From positions 2,337,501 through 2,401,500 of the forward strand of contig JAJHZJ010000009.1 of NCBI GenBank assembly GCA_023548195.1: 64,000 bases of DNA, written 5' to 3'. How positions within the stretch are numbered: the stretch's first letter is position 1; every line of letters starts with the position of its first letter. Under the pieces are notes generated by a model. It had not been told where the DNA came from. It saw only the letters and a program-made list of their open reading frames with translations, and did no database searches. The position numbers and the translations under genes were made by a program. Of the stretch, positions 41,830 through 53,939 are shown in pieces. The stretch is from Bettongia penicillata ogilbyi. Lineage: Eukaryota; Chordata; Mammalia; Diprotodontia; Potoroidae.

Positions 41830-42205
41830 TTACCTCATCAAATCCCCTTACTTTACAGAAAGGGAAATTGAGGCCCAGAGAGGTTAGGTGACTTGCCTAT
41901 GGTCACACCCAAGGGGTGTCAGTGGTAGGACTGGAACTCCAGAGAGAGGGCAATGTCCCTTCCACTGAGCTAGGTGGGCTCACAGCTCTCTGTAGCTGTT
42001 TCCCTTCCTGTTCCTTCCCCTCATAACCTACCTGCCATGTCATGGGATCTGAGGATCACAGATGTAGAGTTAAAAGGTCATGTTATGGATGAGGAAACTG
42101 ATGGTCAGCAAAGTGGAGTGGTTTTCACACTAGCTAGTAAGTGTCTAAGGTGGTATTTGAACTAGGGTCTTCCTGACTCAAATCTAGCATTCTATCAGGA
42201 GTTGA
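41830..42205 (+). mobile_element. Two MIR-type SINEs
   Basis: 41830-41975: 'ttgaggcccagagaggttag', 'ggactggaactccagagag'. 42045-42205: 'gatgaggaaactgatggtca', 'gaactagggtcttcctgact'. Confidence 0.65.
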
Positions 42206-42221
42206 AAAGGAGTGTAGAAAT

Positions 42222-42470
42222 TATCTGTTTCTGTTTTTGTTTGTCCAGTCCAACTCTTTGTGACCCCATTTGGGGTTTTCTTAGCAAAGATACTGGAGTG
42301 ATTTGCCATTTCCTTCTCCAGCTCATTTTACAGATAAAGAAACCAGAGCAAACAGGGTGACTTGCCCAGGGTCACACAGCTAGGAAGTGTCTGAGGCCAA
42401 AGTTGAACTCTGGAAGATGAGTCTTCCAGACTTCAGGCCTGGCATGCGATGCACCGTGCCACCTAGCCCA
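42222..42470 (-). mobile_element. MAR1-type SINE, full length
   Basis: Reverse complement from tail to head: 'tccagtccaactctttgtga', 'tttggggttttcttagcaaa', 'cagggtcacacagctaggaa', 'gcaccgtgccacctagccca'. Confidence 0.85.
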
Positions 42471-42471
42471 T

Positions 42472-42597
42472 ACTGTTTGGGGTTTTCTTGGCAAAGATAC
42501 TGGAGGGGTTTGTCATGTCCTTCTCCAGCTCATTCTACAGACAGGGAAACTGAGGTAAAAAGGGTGACTTGTCCAGCATCACACAGCTGGTGTCTGA
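42472..42597 (-). mobile_element. Second, partial MAR1-type SINE
   Basis: Starts at 'tttggggttttcttggcaaa' and ends at 'tcacacagctggtgtctgag'. It repeats the middle of the preceding copy in the same orientation, so it is either a tandem partial duplication or a second insertion. Confidence 0.7.
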
Positions 42598-42599
42598 GA

Positions 42600-42720
42600 A
42601 ATCATTTAGCACAATCCTTCATTTTACATATGGGGCAAATGAGGCTGGCAGAGAAGAAATGATATACTTGCTTGCAATCACACAGCCAGAAATGAAAACA
42701 CAGAAACTCTAACTCCTGAC
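42600..42720 (+). mobile_element. MIR-type SINE
   Basis: 'ccttcattttacatatgggg' and 'cttgcttgcaatcacacagc'. Confidence 0.5.
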
Positions 42721-43811
42721 CCAAAGGGGTTTTCCCATTTTCCAACCAGGTGCAAGGTAACAGAATCTTGTTCATTTTCCTGAGTGACTACCCCAGTTCT
42801 CTCCCTCTCTGCTTACACTCGTGACCACTCATCTTCCCCCAGGGCCCCACCTTAGGGTTTTGGCATGCCTTGGTCTCCACCCACGCAGGGCAGCCAGCCT
42901 TGACCACCTCATGCATCCTAATTAGCAGCACTTGTTCTGAGATGCTAGAGCCTGGAATAGAACAGGGCAGGTCTGGGTAAGGGGAGACTGATTCCACTGG
43001 CACCGTTCACCCTCTGCCTCTCTTTTCACCAGCCTCTCACTCAGCACAGCATCCCATTTACTTCTTCTCCCACCCCCACATTACACCTGTTTGCAATATG
43101 TGTGGGACTATGTGCTGTGTGTGTATAAGTGCTAGCAATCTGTTGTATAAATACCGGGGGATTTTATTTTCGTCATATAGATACCTTGCGTGCAGTTGCA
43201 TGGGGGTGGTGTTTATGCCTTCATACCATTTTGCAAAAGAAAGAAACAGAAAAGAGCTAGAAATGGGTACATTATGTACAGTGACATTAGTGTGCCTTAT
43301 GTATAAATATACATGAAGTTTAAACACAAACTTTAGTTTGGGGAGGTTGCTTGGATGGAAGCTTGGCCTTCCACACCTCAATTGTTTTTCTGCATTGAAT
43401 GCCAAAAACAGGTCTGAAAAAATGTGAAAAGAAAAGGGAAAAGGTAGTTGTTGATATGGCATATTTTTGAAACAAATGTTGGATCTTAAGCCAACTCTGT
43501 TCTTTTGTAAATGTTCGGGTGAGAAATATCTTTGAACAGTCTGCACAGGTTTGGGGTGGTTTTCTCCCACACCCTTCCTTGTTCCTTGTGGCCAGCGGGG
43601 TTAGCTCAACTCTCCAGAAGAAACAGGCGTGAGCACTTTGGGGAATTGCACAGTGGACCTTTGGGCATGTGGGGCAGATCAGCTTGTCCAGATAGAGTCA
43701 CTGCTTTGAGGTGAGCAGGGTCACATCTTCTAAATCCAGCTGTGAATGGGAGTATTCAGCTCATCCACCCCATCCCCCTTTCATGTTTCTAAACTATATT
43801 TTCCTCTAGAA
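42721..43811. other. Unannotated single-copy DNA
   Basis: About 1.1 kb without a named repeat. The minus frame at 43058-43570 is 170 codons long, lacks recognisable domains and is compositionally mixed, so coding status is unproven. Confidence 0.35.
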
Positions 43812-43814
43812 TAT

Positions 43815-44003
43815 TATCATCCACATTGCTGACATTTATATAGCACCTTAAGATCTGTGAAGCACTTTCCATATCAGATCTTTTGGGGTCTCACAAGTAT
43901 AGGTTTCACAAATGAAGAAACTGACGCTTAGTTAGCTACTAAAAGTAAGAGGTCAGATTCTGAACTCAGGTGTTCTGGACTCCCAGTTCAGTACCATTAT
44001 GTC
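43815..44003 (+). mobile_element. MIR, decayed
   Basis: 'gacatttatatagcacctta', 'cacaaatgaagaaactgacg', 'ctgaactcaggtgttctgga'. Confidence 0.65.
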
Positions 44004-44439
44004 TGAGAATCACATGGGGATGGGTGGGAGGAATTCTTCATCCAATCAAGATTCTATCCCTGATAAGCCTGAGGCATAGTTATGGAAGACTGTGACTGTT
44101 TTAGTCAACCTCAAGGGTTAGGAACATTTCCCATATAGTCTTCATTTCTCTTACCCCACTGGCAAACTCTCCATTTTGCTTTTGAACCCATTCCTATTTT
44201 CAGCCTGTACCTCCTTTATGGAATAAATCCCATATGCTTACCCCTACCCCAACCATCTCCCCACTGTCAACTTTAAAGCAGGTCAGCGTTGAATTTGTTC
44301 AAACTTATCTTCATCAAGACTGGGAATATGGGATGATGGGGCAAGGGATGGTGAATCATTCTTCTGCCTGGGATTTGGGGAACATACCCATATTCCCTCT
44401 TTTAATTCCCTTTATGATGTAATGAATTTCTGTCTCATC
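44004..44439. other. Unannotated DNA
   Basis: Nothing named. Confidence 0.35.
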
Positions 44440-45069
44440 TTCTCTCAACAGTGCCCTTCAATCCTTCCACCACCATCACCTCTTAGCACTTCCTCATGTC
44501 ATTAATCCTTCCCTGACTTCACTTCCAACCCTATAGCTATCCAATTCAATTCTATGTTGCCTTCTTCTCATAGAGCCCTTGCCCCCTTGTCCTACCTATG
44601 GTGTACTTCCCTTCCCAAACCTAGTCCTGGATTGCCCCTGCCATCTGCCTCCTTCTATTTAGAAGCTGCTGGACAGAACTAGAAAAAGGTACTTTCACCA
44701 ACTGACAATGTACGTTATAAATTTATGTTATCCATCTTCAGGTGGTCCCTCACCATTGGAAGGCAATTCTTTTATTTTTCTTCAATGAACTGCCCATCTA
44801 ACTCCCCATAATAACTTTTTAAACTTTCTCTCCCCAGTCCTCCCAAAATTCTTTCTACTCCCTCTCTCTCCACTGATTTCACTTCCTACTTTACAGAGAA
44901 AATGGAGGGTTTTCAACATCAGCTCCATCTTCTCTCCTCTTCATTTCAGAATGCTTTGATATCATCATCACTCCCTCTCTCTGCTTTTCCCCCCAATCTC
45001 TGAGAGTAAAGTTCAAAAGTTGCTAAATTCAATGTACATGTGCCCTCAATGCCATCCTCCATTGTCTTC

Positions 45070-45327
45070 TTCAGGCAGCAAGATAGAGGCCCAGGTCCAG
45101 AGACAGGAAGACCTGAGTTCAAATCCAAACTTGGTCATTTGCCAGCTATGACTCTGGGCAAGTCACTGAACCTCTGTTTGCCTCAATTTCCTCATCTGTA
45201 AAATGGAGGTAATAATAGCACCTACTTCCCAGGGTTGTTATAAGGATCAAATGAGATAATAATTATAAGGTGCTTAGCACAGTGCCTGGCACATAGTAAG
45301 CACTAGATAAATGTTAGCTATTTGTCT
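45070..45327 (+). mobile_element. tRNA-derived SINE, MIR type, full length
   Basis: 'caggaagacctgagttcaaa', 'tgactctgggcaagtcactg', 'tcatctgtaaaatggaggta', 'cccagggttgttataaggat', 'gcctggcacatagtaagcac'. Inserted in the L2. Confidence 0.85.
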
Positions 45328-45865
45328 CCCTTCAGCAACTTCAATCATCCCACTTTCCTCCCTAGTCTTCTAACTCTCCCCAACTATGGGTTATTCCCTG
45401 TCTTCAAGCCTACTCAAGTATCCTCCAGCCTTTAAAAAAACCAACAAAACCTTCAGCAGACCCTATTATTTACCCACTCAAGCTCTCTCCTCCCATATTT
45501 CTCCTCCATTTTCTTTTTTTGACCCCCAAAGTTGATAATACACTGATTGGAACATAAGTAAGTGCACTAGATACTACAGTGAGGGAAAAACACTGCAGAA
45601 AAGGTAATCTCTATTTACAGAAGAATTATTTAAAGACATTATGTTTTTCTTTACAAATAGATGTAGAACAGGAATTACCCACTTTTTAAAAATTCTTTAC
45701 ATATTTATCTTCAGGATTTCCACTTTTCACTATTAAAATTCTCCATTTTCAACTAAATTCATGGGAAAAAATTGTCTACACTTGTTGCCTCCTCATTCCT
45801 GAAAACTTTGCAATCTGACTTCCAACTTCATCACTGGACTGAAAATGTTCTCTGCAAAGTTATGA

Positions 45866-45936
45866 TAGATAGATAGATGATAGAAGATAGATAGACACAA
45901 ACAGACACAGACAGACAGATAGACAGACAGACAGAC

Positions 45937-45996
<60 letters not shown>

Positions 45997-46002
45997 GGAT
46001 AG
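45866..46002. repeat. (GATA)n/(GACA)n microsatellite
   Basis: GATA blocks flank a GACA segment. The final pure run has about 13 GATA units. Confidence 0.97.
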
Positions 46003-46240
46003 ATTACTTACATACTTACCATGTGCCAGGAACTATGCTACATAGTAGGAAAATAAATACAAACAAAAAGAGCACTCCCTTAAGGAATTTATATTCTATT
46101 GGGAAAAATCATCTCATGAAAAGGAACTAGAAGGAGGGTAGACAGTACTCATGGAGTTGGAATTGATGCTAGGGAGGAAGACAAAAAGTTCAGAGACTAA
46201 GAAGTTGAGCTGGAAGTGAAATATAGCCTGAACACCTAAT
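46003..46240 (-). mobile_element. L2 3'-region fragment inside the plus-strand L2
   Basis: 'taccatgtgccaggaactat' and 'cttaaggaatttatattcta' are the reversed tail. It adjoins the GATA array. Confidence 0.55.
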
Positions 46241-47395
46241 GTTGTCTTTTTTTTCTTTTTAATTTTTTTTATTTTAGACAAATATTAAAAGTTAAACACA
46301 TGATAAGAAAAGAAAAAAGAAACATAAACTTCTCCTGACTTCTTAACTGTCAAATTTGATGGTCTATTTTTCAGTGGTCACCTTCCTCCAGCTCATCACT
46401 GAGTTTTCATGTTATTCTTTTCTGATCTGCCTCCTGCCTGTGCAACCACTGCTTCTCAGTATTCTTTGCTGCTACATCATCCATATCACGTCTGCCTTAA
46501 CAGTGGGTTCTCCCAGGCTCTGTTCTAGGTCCCCTAGTCTTCTCTCAGATGACTTTCAGTGATGTCACCCGCTCCCATGGGTGCATCCATTCTCAGTCTT
46601 TTTTCCTGAGCCTCAATCCAGCATCACTAGCTACCTATTGAATATCGCAAATGGAATATCCTAGAAGTATCTCAAACTCAGTATGTCTGAAGCACTACGA
46701 AGTATCTTTTCTTCAAAACCTTTTCTTCCAAGCTTCTCTATTTATGCTGAAGGCTCCACCATTCTTCCCATCCCTCAAGCCAGTAGCCTCAGTGTTATTC
46801 TTGGTTCTTCAGTCTCCTTCATCCCATATAACCAATCAGGTGTGAAATTCTGTCATTTCTGCCTCCTGAACATCTCTCACATATGACCCCTACTTTCTAC
46901 TCATGTAGCTAATGCCCTTAATTCAAGTCCTTATCACATTTCACATAGATGACTATAACAGCTCCCATTCCAATGCATTCTCCATACTACTTACTGCCCA
47001 AGGGATTGGCCTTGAAAGCAGATCTGTCCATGTCATTTAATCAGCTCTAATGACTCCCTATTTTGTGTAGGATAAAATATAAATGTCTTTGTTCGGCATA
47101 TAAAGCTTTTTATAACCTGGCCCCTTCCTACCTTTTCAGTCTTCTTATGCTTGACTCCTCTTGAAGCGCTCTACAAATGAGCTATGCTGGCATTGTAACT
47201 TTTTGTTCCTTACACGTGACATTCCATTTCCAGCCTCCATGTGTTTGTAATGGCAGTCTTGCAGGACTGAAATGCATTCCTTCTTCACCTCTGCCATCAA
47301 ATTGCTGCTCAAACACTTTCTACACAAAACCTTTCCTGTTTCTTCCCCCTGTAACTATTAGTATCCAATCTCCTGAACTTCCTTGTAGTTAGTTA

Positions 47396-47520
47396 AATAT
47401 GTAAAAACTAAAGCAAATAGAGGCTAAGTGATATGCCCAGGTCACACAACTATAAATTTGAACTCACATCTATCCTGTCTCCAGGTCCAGTGTTCAAACA
47501 ATGGAACCACCTCCCTTTCA
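47396..47520 (+). mobile_element. MIR-type SINE, 3' part
   Basis: 'tgatatgcccaggtcacaca', 'gaactcacatctatcctgtc'. Confidence 0.55.
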
Positions 47521-48211
47521 GTTGCTGATTGATTGATTGGTTGATGGATGTGTGATTTGTATGTGCACCCAGAGCACTCTAATATACCTTAAAAAGAAAA
47601 TTTGCTATTTTGTACCTCTTTTTAAAAGTTTACATTTTAAAAATAGTTTAGTGGCTAATTTTTTAAATGTCAAGCTTAGTTAGGGTTTAGTTGCCTTTAT
47701 TTCTTTGATAGATAAATAATGTCCTTTGTGACTGAGTCTATAATAAATGTTTGCCTTAAGTTTTTTTTAAATTATCTAAGGGCACACCCTGATGAAATGT
47801 TCTTTGTCCCCTCTCAGTCTTATATCTTTACAAACTGAGAGACCTTTATCCTTTTAGCCTCATTTAAACAGGAACTATAGAAACAAGAAATTCCGAAAGG
47901 GAAGGAACCTCAGAAGACATCTAGTTCAACCTGTACCTGAAGAGTATGCTCTGGATGACATCTCTGACAAGAGATTTTCATTGTTTTTCCAGGCCCTACT
48001 CCAGGTCTGTGATGTCTATCCTCAGATATGGGTGCACCAAGAGAAGGAAGAGGTTTTCTGTTTTGTTTACAAAGTTTTTCCTGATAGGGCTCTTTGGATG
48101 GAGATCAACCTTCCTTGCTAATTGTTGGAATTAAAAAAAAAATTAAGCCATTCGACAAAGAATTCTAACAGTGTCTTGGCTAAATATTTGCAGGTGTCAT
48201 GGTTGGTTAGC
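47521..48211. other. Unannotated DNA
   Basis: AT-rich. 47885-48135 begins like a MIR (gaaggaacctcagaagacat) and becomes unrecognisable. Confidence 0.3.
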
Positions 48212-48350
48212 TCCTGCCCTTTGTGCTCAAAGAGGACCAAACTGACATCACTATGTCAGGTCAAGGTACAGTGTGTCTAATTGTGGCTGCACAGACTGTT
48301 ACGAGCTTGGAAGGCTCTACCACAGGTCAGGCACAAATAGTCCATGTGAA
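48212..48350 (+). mobile_element. Marsupial repeat of unknown class
   Basis: 'tgtgctcaaagaggaccaaa', 'tgacatcactatgtcaggtc' and 'gaaggctctaccacaggtca' have the wording of a repeat I have met in marsupial DNA, possibly RTE-related. Class not certain. Confidence 0.4.
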
Positions 48351-48595
48351 CATTTACATAGTGCTTTAATAAATAATATCTTAGTTGGTCCTCACAGCTA
48401 TCTATGAGGTAGATGCTATTATTATCTTCTCTATTTTGCAGATGAGGAAATTGAGACAGAGCTTAAGTGAGTTGCTCATGATTATATATCTAAAAAATGT
48501 ATGAGGAGGCTGGATTTGAACCCAAATCTTTCAGACTCTATGTTCAGTTTCTTATCCATTATGTCGCTCCTGTATGCAGCATAGTTAGAAAGGTT
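48351..48595 (+). mobile_element. MIR, near full length
   Basis: 'cacagctatctatgaggtag', 'ttttgcagatgaggaaattg', 'tggatttgaacccaaatctt'. Confidence 0.75.
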
Positions 48596-49124
48596 TTATA
48601 AATGGTATCTGCTTTTGTTAAAGGTCTTATTAACTTAACTGTACCTTCTGCAGCAATTTAGTTATCAGTGGGGAGCTAATGAGTCTGTAAGATTGTATGA
48701 GATTGACTGATAAAGCTCTGTACTCAATAAGACCAATTCTGGTAGTCTTCTTATGCCTTAATATTACAGGTAATTACAGTGGTATCAGCCCAGCTGTACG
48801 TCAGTTGTAACACTAACAGGCAACTATAATAAAGGGCTAGTTTAAAAGTCAAGGAGATTTTTGTTCAAATCTTGCCTTTGACATATATAGTAATCATAAC
48901 CTCTCTGTGACCCAAGTAACTAAGTCAATAAACTGAAGAAGAATTATTGATATATGCCTACAGAAGGAGTTTTCTACACAGGAAGTTCTGATATTGATGA
49001 AATCACAGGTTTGGATCAACAACACTGAGAGCTGTCATTTACGCTAGAGTATAAATCACAAAATCTGAGCACTGGAAAGGGTCTCAGATGCCATGGAGCT
49101 CGATTCCCAGATTACAACAAGGAC
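48596..49124. other. Unannotated DNA
   Basis: Nothing named beyond a possible MIR scrap at 49065-49110. Confidence 0.3.
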
Positions 49125-49378
49125 AAAAACAACTGGAATTTACAGGCACGGTGCTAAGTGTTTTACACATAGTCTTGTTTGTTCATCACAATAATCCTGG
49201 GAAATAGGTGCTGTTATTATCCCCATTTTACAATTGAGGAAACTGAGGCAGACCTGTGGTTAAGTGACTTACCTGAGGTCATACAGTTACTAAGTGTCTG
49301 AGACTGAATTTGAACTCAGGTCTTCCTGATTCCAGGCCTGGCACTCTCCACTGTGCCACCTGGCTATGATCATATTGA
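49125..49378 (+). mobile_element. MIR, full length
   Basis: 'ggcacggtgctaagtgtttt', 'cattttacaattgaggaaac', 'actcaggtcttcctgattcc', 'ctccactgtgccacctggct'. Confidence 0.85.
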
Positions 49379-49767
49379 CAATATTTCCAACTAGGGTCTG
49401 GTTTCTAGTTAAAAACTTCCACTGAAGAACAATCTACTACCTACCCCTTCCACTTTTGGATGGACCTAATTATCTGGAGGTTTATTTTACAGCAAGCCAG
49501 CCTAGATCTGCTTTTCTTCTCATTTCACATTTACTCTTTGGAAAAGATTTGCCTGAAAGTCAAGTCCAAGATGGACTAGAAATCAGGAGGCAGAGAGGCA
49601 AACAAACTCTAAGGCCCTGATTTAGGCTTAAAGTATTAAGGGTTTAGATTGCTCTGGTAGCAGTGGAAATGAGAGGAAAAAACAGAAGAGAAAGACAGTT
49701 TGAAGGGATAATTTGACAAAACTTAGAGACTACACAGAGGAAAAGTCCAAATTAATTTTTAAAATAT
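49379..49767. other. Unannotated DNA
   Basis: Nothing named. Confidence 0.35.
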
Positions 49768-51362
49768 AGGTTGCGTCATCAAGACTAACTCATGGTTGAA
49801 TTTTTAAAAAATCAAACCAGTGGAACAAAATAGACAAAATAAGAAACAGAAATGGTAGAATCCAGTATCCCACCCTCATAAATGAAGAACATGAATTATT
49901 TAGAGGAGTCCCCACTACAGAAAATTAGTGAGATAGCAGTTTAGCAGAAAATAGGTTTAGACCAACAGCTTACATTATTTTGCACAATAAGTTCCAAATG
50001 GATGTGTTTCTTAATTATAAAAGGTTAAAACTTTTTTTAAAAGATGGAGGAGAATGGAGGAAGGGAATAAGCATTTATTGAGTGCCAACTATGTTCTAGG
50101 TGCTGTCCTAAGTGCTTAACAAACATTGATTCATTTGATTCTCATAATAACCAGTAAATGCTATTATTTCCATTTTTGCTTAAGGCAACTGAGGTAGACA
50201 GAGTTAAGTGATTTGCCCACAGTCACAGAACTAGTGAGTGACTGAGGCTAGTTACTTTTTTGTAATTCTGGTTAGGGAAAGAATTCTTTACTAAGAAATA
50301 AATATTATTCAAAAATTAAAAAAAAAAACTATGTTACCCCATAAAATTTAAAAGATTGTACAAATAAGAAATCAGTGTAGTTGGCATAATGGAAACTATC
50401 AATTAAGAAAAATCATTGTATCAAATGTCTCTGATCAGAGTCTGATTTACAAGATACGTAGGGAGTTGACAAAAACATATAAGGCCAAGAATTATTCACC
50501 AGTGAGTAAGTGACTGAAGTTTAGAAAGTTGATGAAAAAAAATTATGAACTATCAAAAACCATGTGAAGGACTGTGCCAAAGTACTGCTAATAAGATAGA
50601 TGCCAATTAAAGCAACTCTGAGGTTTTACTTCACACCCAGCACATTGGCAAAATGTCAAAAGATGGAAATAGTCAATGTTGGAGGGATTGTGGAAAGACA
50701 GGCACATTAATCCTCTGTTTCTAGAGCTGCGAATTGGCCCATTCCTTCTAAAAATAATGTGGAATTATACAAACAAAATAACTAAGCTTTTCATTCTCTT
50801 TGACTCAAGAATCTCACTATTGGGTATATGTTGTGAGGAGACTGAAGATGAAGAAAGACCCCATATATACCAAAATATTTATAGCAGCATATTTTTGTGG
50901 AGGCAATAACTGGAAACAAAGCATATGTTCATCAACTGGGAAGTGGCTGAACAAATTATATGAATACTATTGAGTATTATTGAGCCATGAGAAAAAATCA
51001 TTATGAGGAATTTAAAGGAATGTGGCAAGAACTGATACACTAAAGTAAGGAGAACTAGGAAACCCAAATAAGTAATGATAACAATATAAATTAAGAGAGC
51101 ACAATTAAACTGATGTCAAATGTTGAGTAATTATAATAAACAGTTTTGGCCTCACAGAGAAGAGGAGCATGTGCTTCCCTTTAGTAAGCCAAGTGGGGGA
51201 CTACATTTACAGAATGTCGCTTACACTGTCAGATAAGATCACCATTTCTGCTGATTGTGCCCACCATTTTTTTGTTGCTACAAAGGAAGGCTTCTTCAGT
51301 CATGGGGGAAGGAATATATCTGAAAAAGTTGTGATGTAACAACGCTTCATCCTTAAAACAAT
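49768..51362 (+). mobile_element. Old L1, ORF2 3' part and 3'UTR
   Basis: 'atcaagactaactcatggtt' and 'aaaccagtggaacaaaatag' begin it. 'aggtttagaccaacagctta' and 'ttccaaatggatgtg' follow. Then come 'tggaaatagtcaatgttgga', 'atctcactattgggtatatg', 'ccaaaatatttatagcagca' and 'caactgggaagtggctgaac'. This is the order of L1 ORF2 from its C-terminal third into the 3'UTR. Split by a MIR at 50060-50258. Frames broken. Confidence 0.7.
50060..50258 (+). mobile_element. MIR within the L1
   Basis: 'tattgagtgccaactatgtt', 'gtgctgtcctaagtgcttaa', 'agttaagtgatttgcccaca'. Its position inside the L1 shows that the L1 is older than this MIR insertion, or that a MIR was trapped early. Confidence 0.75.
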
Positions 51363-52084
51363 TTTTAAAAACTAAGAAAAATTGGTTTAATGATGAATAT
51401 CTTCCTAAAGGGGGTACATTTTAAGGAGGTAAATATGAGAGACAGTGCAGAAGAAGAATCAATAGTCCTTGGATGGTTATTATATATGGGAGGGCGAAAG
51501 AGTTAAAAAATAAATCTATGGTTTCAAGCCTAAAGAAATAGAGCATGACAATGTCATTAATAGCAATGGGAGACTTAGTTAAGAGAACTTGACTTAGGAA
51601 ATGACACTCAAGGAGTGGATTCAGGCTGTGGTATGCTGGGAGAAAGGGAAGTTGGAGCTCATGAAATTAGCAAGGAAGCCTGTTTGAAACCTGCTAATTG
51701 ATCGACTGAAAAAAATGCCTCGCAAGTCATGCTTTTTAGTGTAAGAAGAATGACTTAGAATGTCTTTCACATCATCTCTCTTTAAGATGAAGGTTCTCAA
51801 TTTCCAGGCCACTTCTATCTAGTATGCTGGACATTGACCCCTGATTTACATCTTTTTTTCCTTTTCCATAAAAACAGTTTAAGTGGGAAGAGGGATGGGC
51901 ATGGGGGAAAGGACACAGAATGGGAATGAAACTCTGGCATTACCTATTAAATAATTTTTCAGTGACTTGGAAAACAAGACAGCAACTGGTTTATTCATAT
52001 AACTAAGACATTGGTAGGTTGTCCCTACCCAGAGAAAGTAAGAGAGGAAGGATCAGTAATATGTGGTGATGGAATGGCTTCTTC
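51363..52084. other. Unannotated DNA
   Basis: AT-rich, nothing named. Confidence 0.35.
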
Positions 52085-52200
52085 TTCTGAGAGAGGAGGA
52101 TCATAGATTTAGAGCCAGAAGGGACTTCGGAGGTCATCACGTGGCCTGTGTAGTATGATGCCCTAGCCCCTAGACATCTCCTCTCACCCATGTGAAAGCA
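52085..52200 (+). mobile_element. MIR-type SINE, 5' part
   Basis: 'ggatcatagatttagagcca', 'gaagggacttcggaggtcat'. Confidence 0.6.
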
Positions 52201-52634
52201 AAGCTACAGAAATAGGAATTAGCTCAGCTTGTTGGGGGTTATGAGTGTACAAGTCAGTTTGAAGAGTGGGGTCTATGGAACAAATGAATGAGAGAGAAGT
52301 TTAGAAAGGTAGATTGGAACCAGTTGGGTAGACCTCACAATTTGGCTATGAGGAGCCCTTGTATATGTGGACAAATTCAGAATCAAGGAATGGTGATTGG
52401 TTTGGGGTACACCAATGCCTGAGCCCCAAGAAGTCACTGAAATAACAACCTAAACCCATTAAAACATTTTTATTAAATCTCTATTTTATTATTAGCACTC
52501 TTTGTACTGGGTGCTCTGGGAGACAGAAGAGCTATAAGATATGGTCCCTATCCATACAGAGCCCACAATCTGTAAAATTCATAAACAAAATCATAGTTCA
52601 CAGATATAACAAAAATTCTGTAGTGAAGAATCCC
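52201..52634 (-). mobile_element. L2 3'-tail fragment at 52465-52585, flank unannotated
   Basis: 'gcactctttgtactgggtgc' and 'cagagcccacaatctgtaaa' are a reversed, decayed L2 end. 52201-52464 has nothing named. Confidence 0.4.
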
Positions 52635-52812
52635 CACTTTTGTGGGATTTGGTGAAAAGAATGTTAGTTTAGGGGTCAGAAGATCAAGGGCTTCAAGCAA
52701 ATGACTTCCCCTTTTTGATTCTCAACTGTCTTACCTGTAAGGAGAGAAAGTTGGACCAGACAATCCTCAAGGACCCTTCCAGCTCCAAATGGTGTGATCC
52801 TGTGTGTCACAA
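52635..52812 (+). mobile_element. MIR-type SINE
   Basis: 'aatgacttccccttttgatt'-like block seen as 'caaatgacttccccttttt', then 'caaggacccttccagctcca' and 'aaatggtgtgatcctgtg'. Confidence 0.55.
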
Positions 52813-53425
52813 ACCCAACAACTGCTTATCAAATGCTCATCAAAATGGTCTACTCACAGCCTTTGGTCCTCTTGAGTTTCCCTCTCCCCAACCCTCACTG
52901 GCATTTGGAAGAGTCTCCCTTTCAGTCTACCTTAAATTCAACCCTCTGCACATAGGGATAAGAAAGGAATATTCCAATTTGAGGCTGGGTGGTGCCCAAC
53001 CAGGCTGAAGTTAGAGATAATACAATAAAATTAGAATTGGGATTGGGGGAAATGGGATAGAGTGGATTTACAGTGATCATAAATTCAGAGCTAAATTAGG
53101 AAACTGAAGCCAACAGAGGTTAAATGATTTGCCCAAGGTCATGCAGGTAAAAAGTATTAGAGGATAATATTTGAATCTAAGTTCACTGATTCCATAAACA
53201 CTACTTTTTCCATCATCCCACACTCATTCCCTAAGAACCACAAATGAAAAATGATTTATAAAAGTCTATAGATTTCACTGAGTCCCTTGATTCTGCCAGA
53301 ACAGACCAGGAATATTTGAAAATGCCTGTCCTGAGTCAAACCTCCTACTTCAGGAGCTAGGGCAAAATTCAAAGATGATGCAACAGACCCATACTCAGTC
53401 TTGATGCTACATCGTTTGTATGGTT
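52813..53425 (+). mobile_element. MIR-type SINE at 53085-53215, flanks unannotated
   Basis: 'gttaaatgatttgcccaagg' with 'tcatgcaggtaaaaagtatt' identifies the MIR. 52813-53084 and 53216-53425 have nothing named. Confidence 0.5.
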
Positions 53426-53452
53426 TGTGTGTTTTGTGTGTGCGCATGTTTG

Positions 53453-53492
<40 letters not shown>
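53426..53492. repeat. (TG)n microsatellite
   Basis: TG alternation with a few GC and TTT interruptions, then about 15 pure units. Confidence 0.95.
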
Positions 53493-53939
53493 ACCAGAGC
53501 CTGCTGACTTGCAGCCAGAGCCTTCTCTGGGACTCCCCAGCATCCTCTGAGAAGAGTTTTGCCCATAGCTCAGCTTTTGCCCACTGACTTATGGAGTTTC
53601 CTGCTGCTCTCCTAAGTGCCTGAGCATTAATGGAAGCAGCTGTTTATACAACAGTCCCCTCCAGCTCCCTGCCTACCATTCTTTCTAAAACAATGGTGTT
53701 TGGCCCATGAAATTATAACCCAGATTAAAAAGGAAATGACATGTGTCATTAGACTTTCAAATGGAATCCCTTTGGTGGCTGGACTCCAAAAGTTCCTGCC
53801 AGGTCATTTTGGAAGCATTTCTGTTCTTGAAGGAAGTAACAAGCACAGACCCAGTGGTTTGGGTTCACTTCCTGGGGAGCAGGATTTGCATCAATGGATG
53901 TGTCAGCTGTTAGGGCTGTAGGGAACAGCCCATTCTATT
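53493..53939. other. Single-copy DNA
   Basis: No repeat wording. The 73-codon frame at 53700-53921 has a protein-like composition but no family I recognise. Confidence 0.35.

Larger units (their letters stand above)
44440..47395 (+). mobile_element. Long L2-clade LINE copy with reverse-transcriptase sequence, interrupted
   Basis: Pyrimidine-rich 5' part (44440-45865), then, after a break, an RT-domain part. 46500-46570 reads TVGSPRLCSRSP, a mutated form of the L2 motif TVGVPQGSVLGP. 46690-46900 reads in shifting frames as AEGSTILP, ASVILGSSVSFIP and FCHFCLLNISHI, cognate with LGVILDSSLSL and CHFYLRNISRI of L2. 47040-47390 covers the C-terminus. Interrupted by a SINE (45070-45327), a GATA array and a reversed L2 fragment (45866-46240). 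A fossil. Confidence 0.6.

Noticed and set aside
43058..43570. 170-codon minus-strand frame as a host gene
   Set aside because: No domain, signal or family resemblance. A frame this long can occur by chance in 64 kb. Left as unproven.
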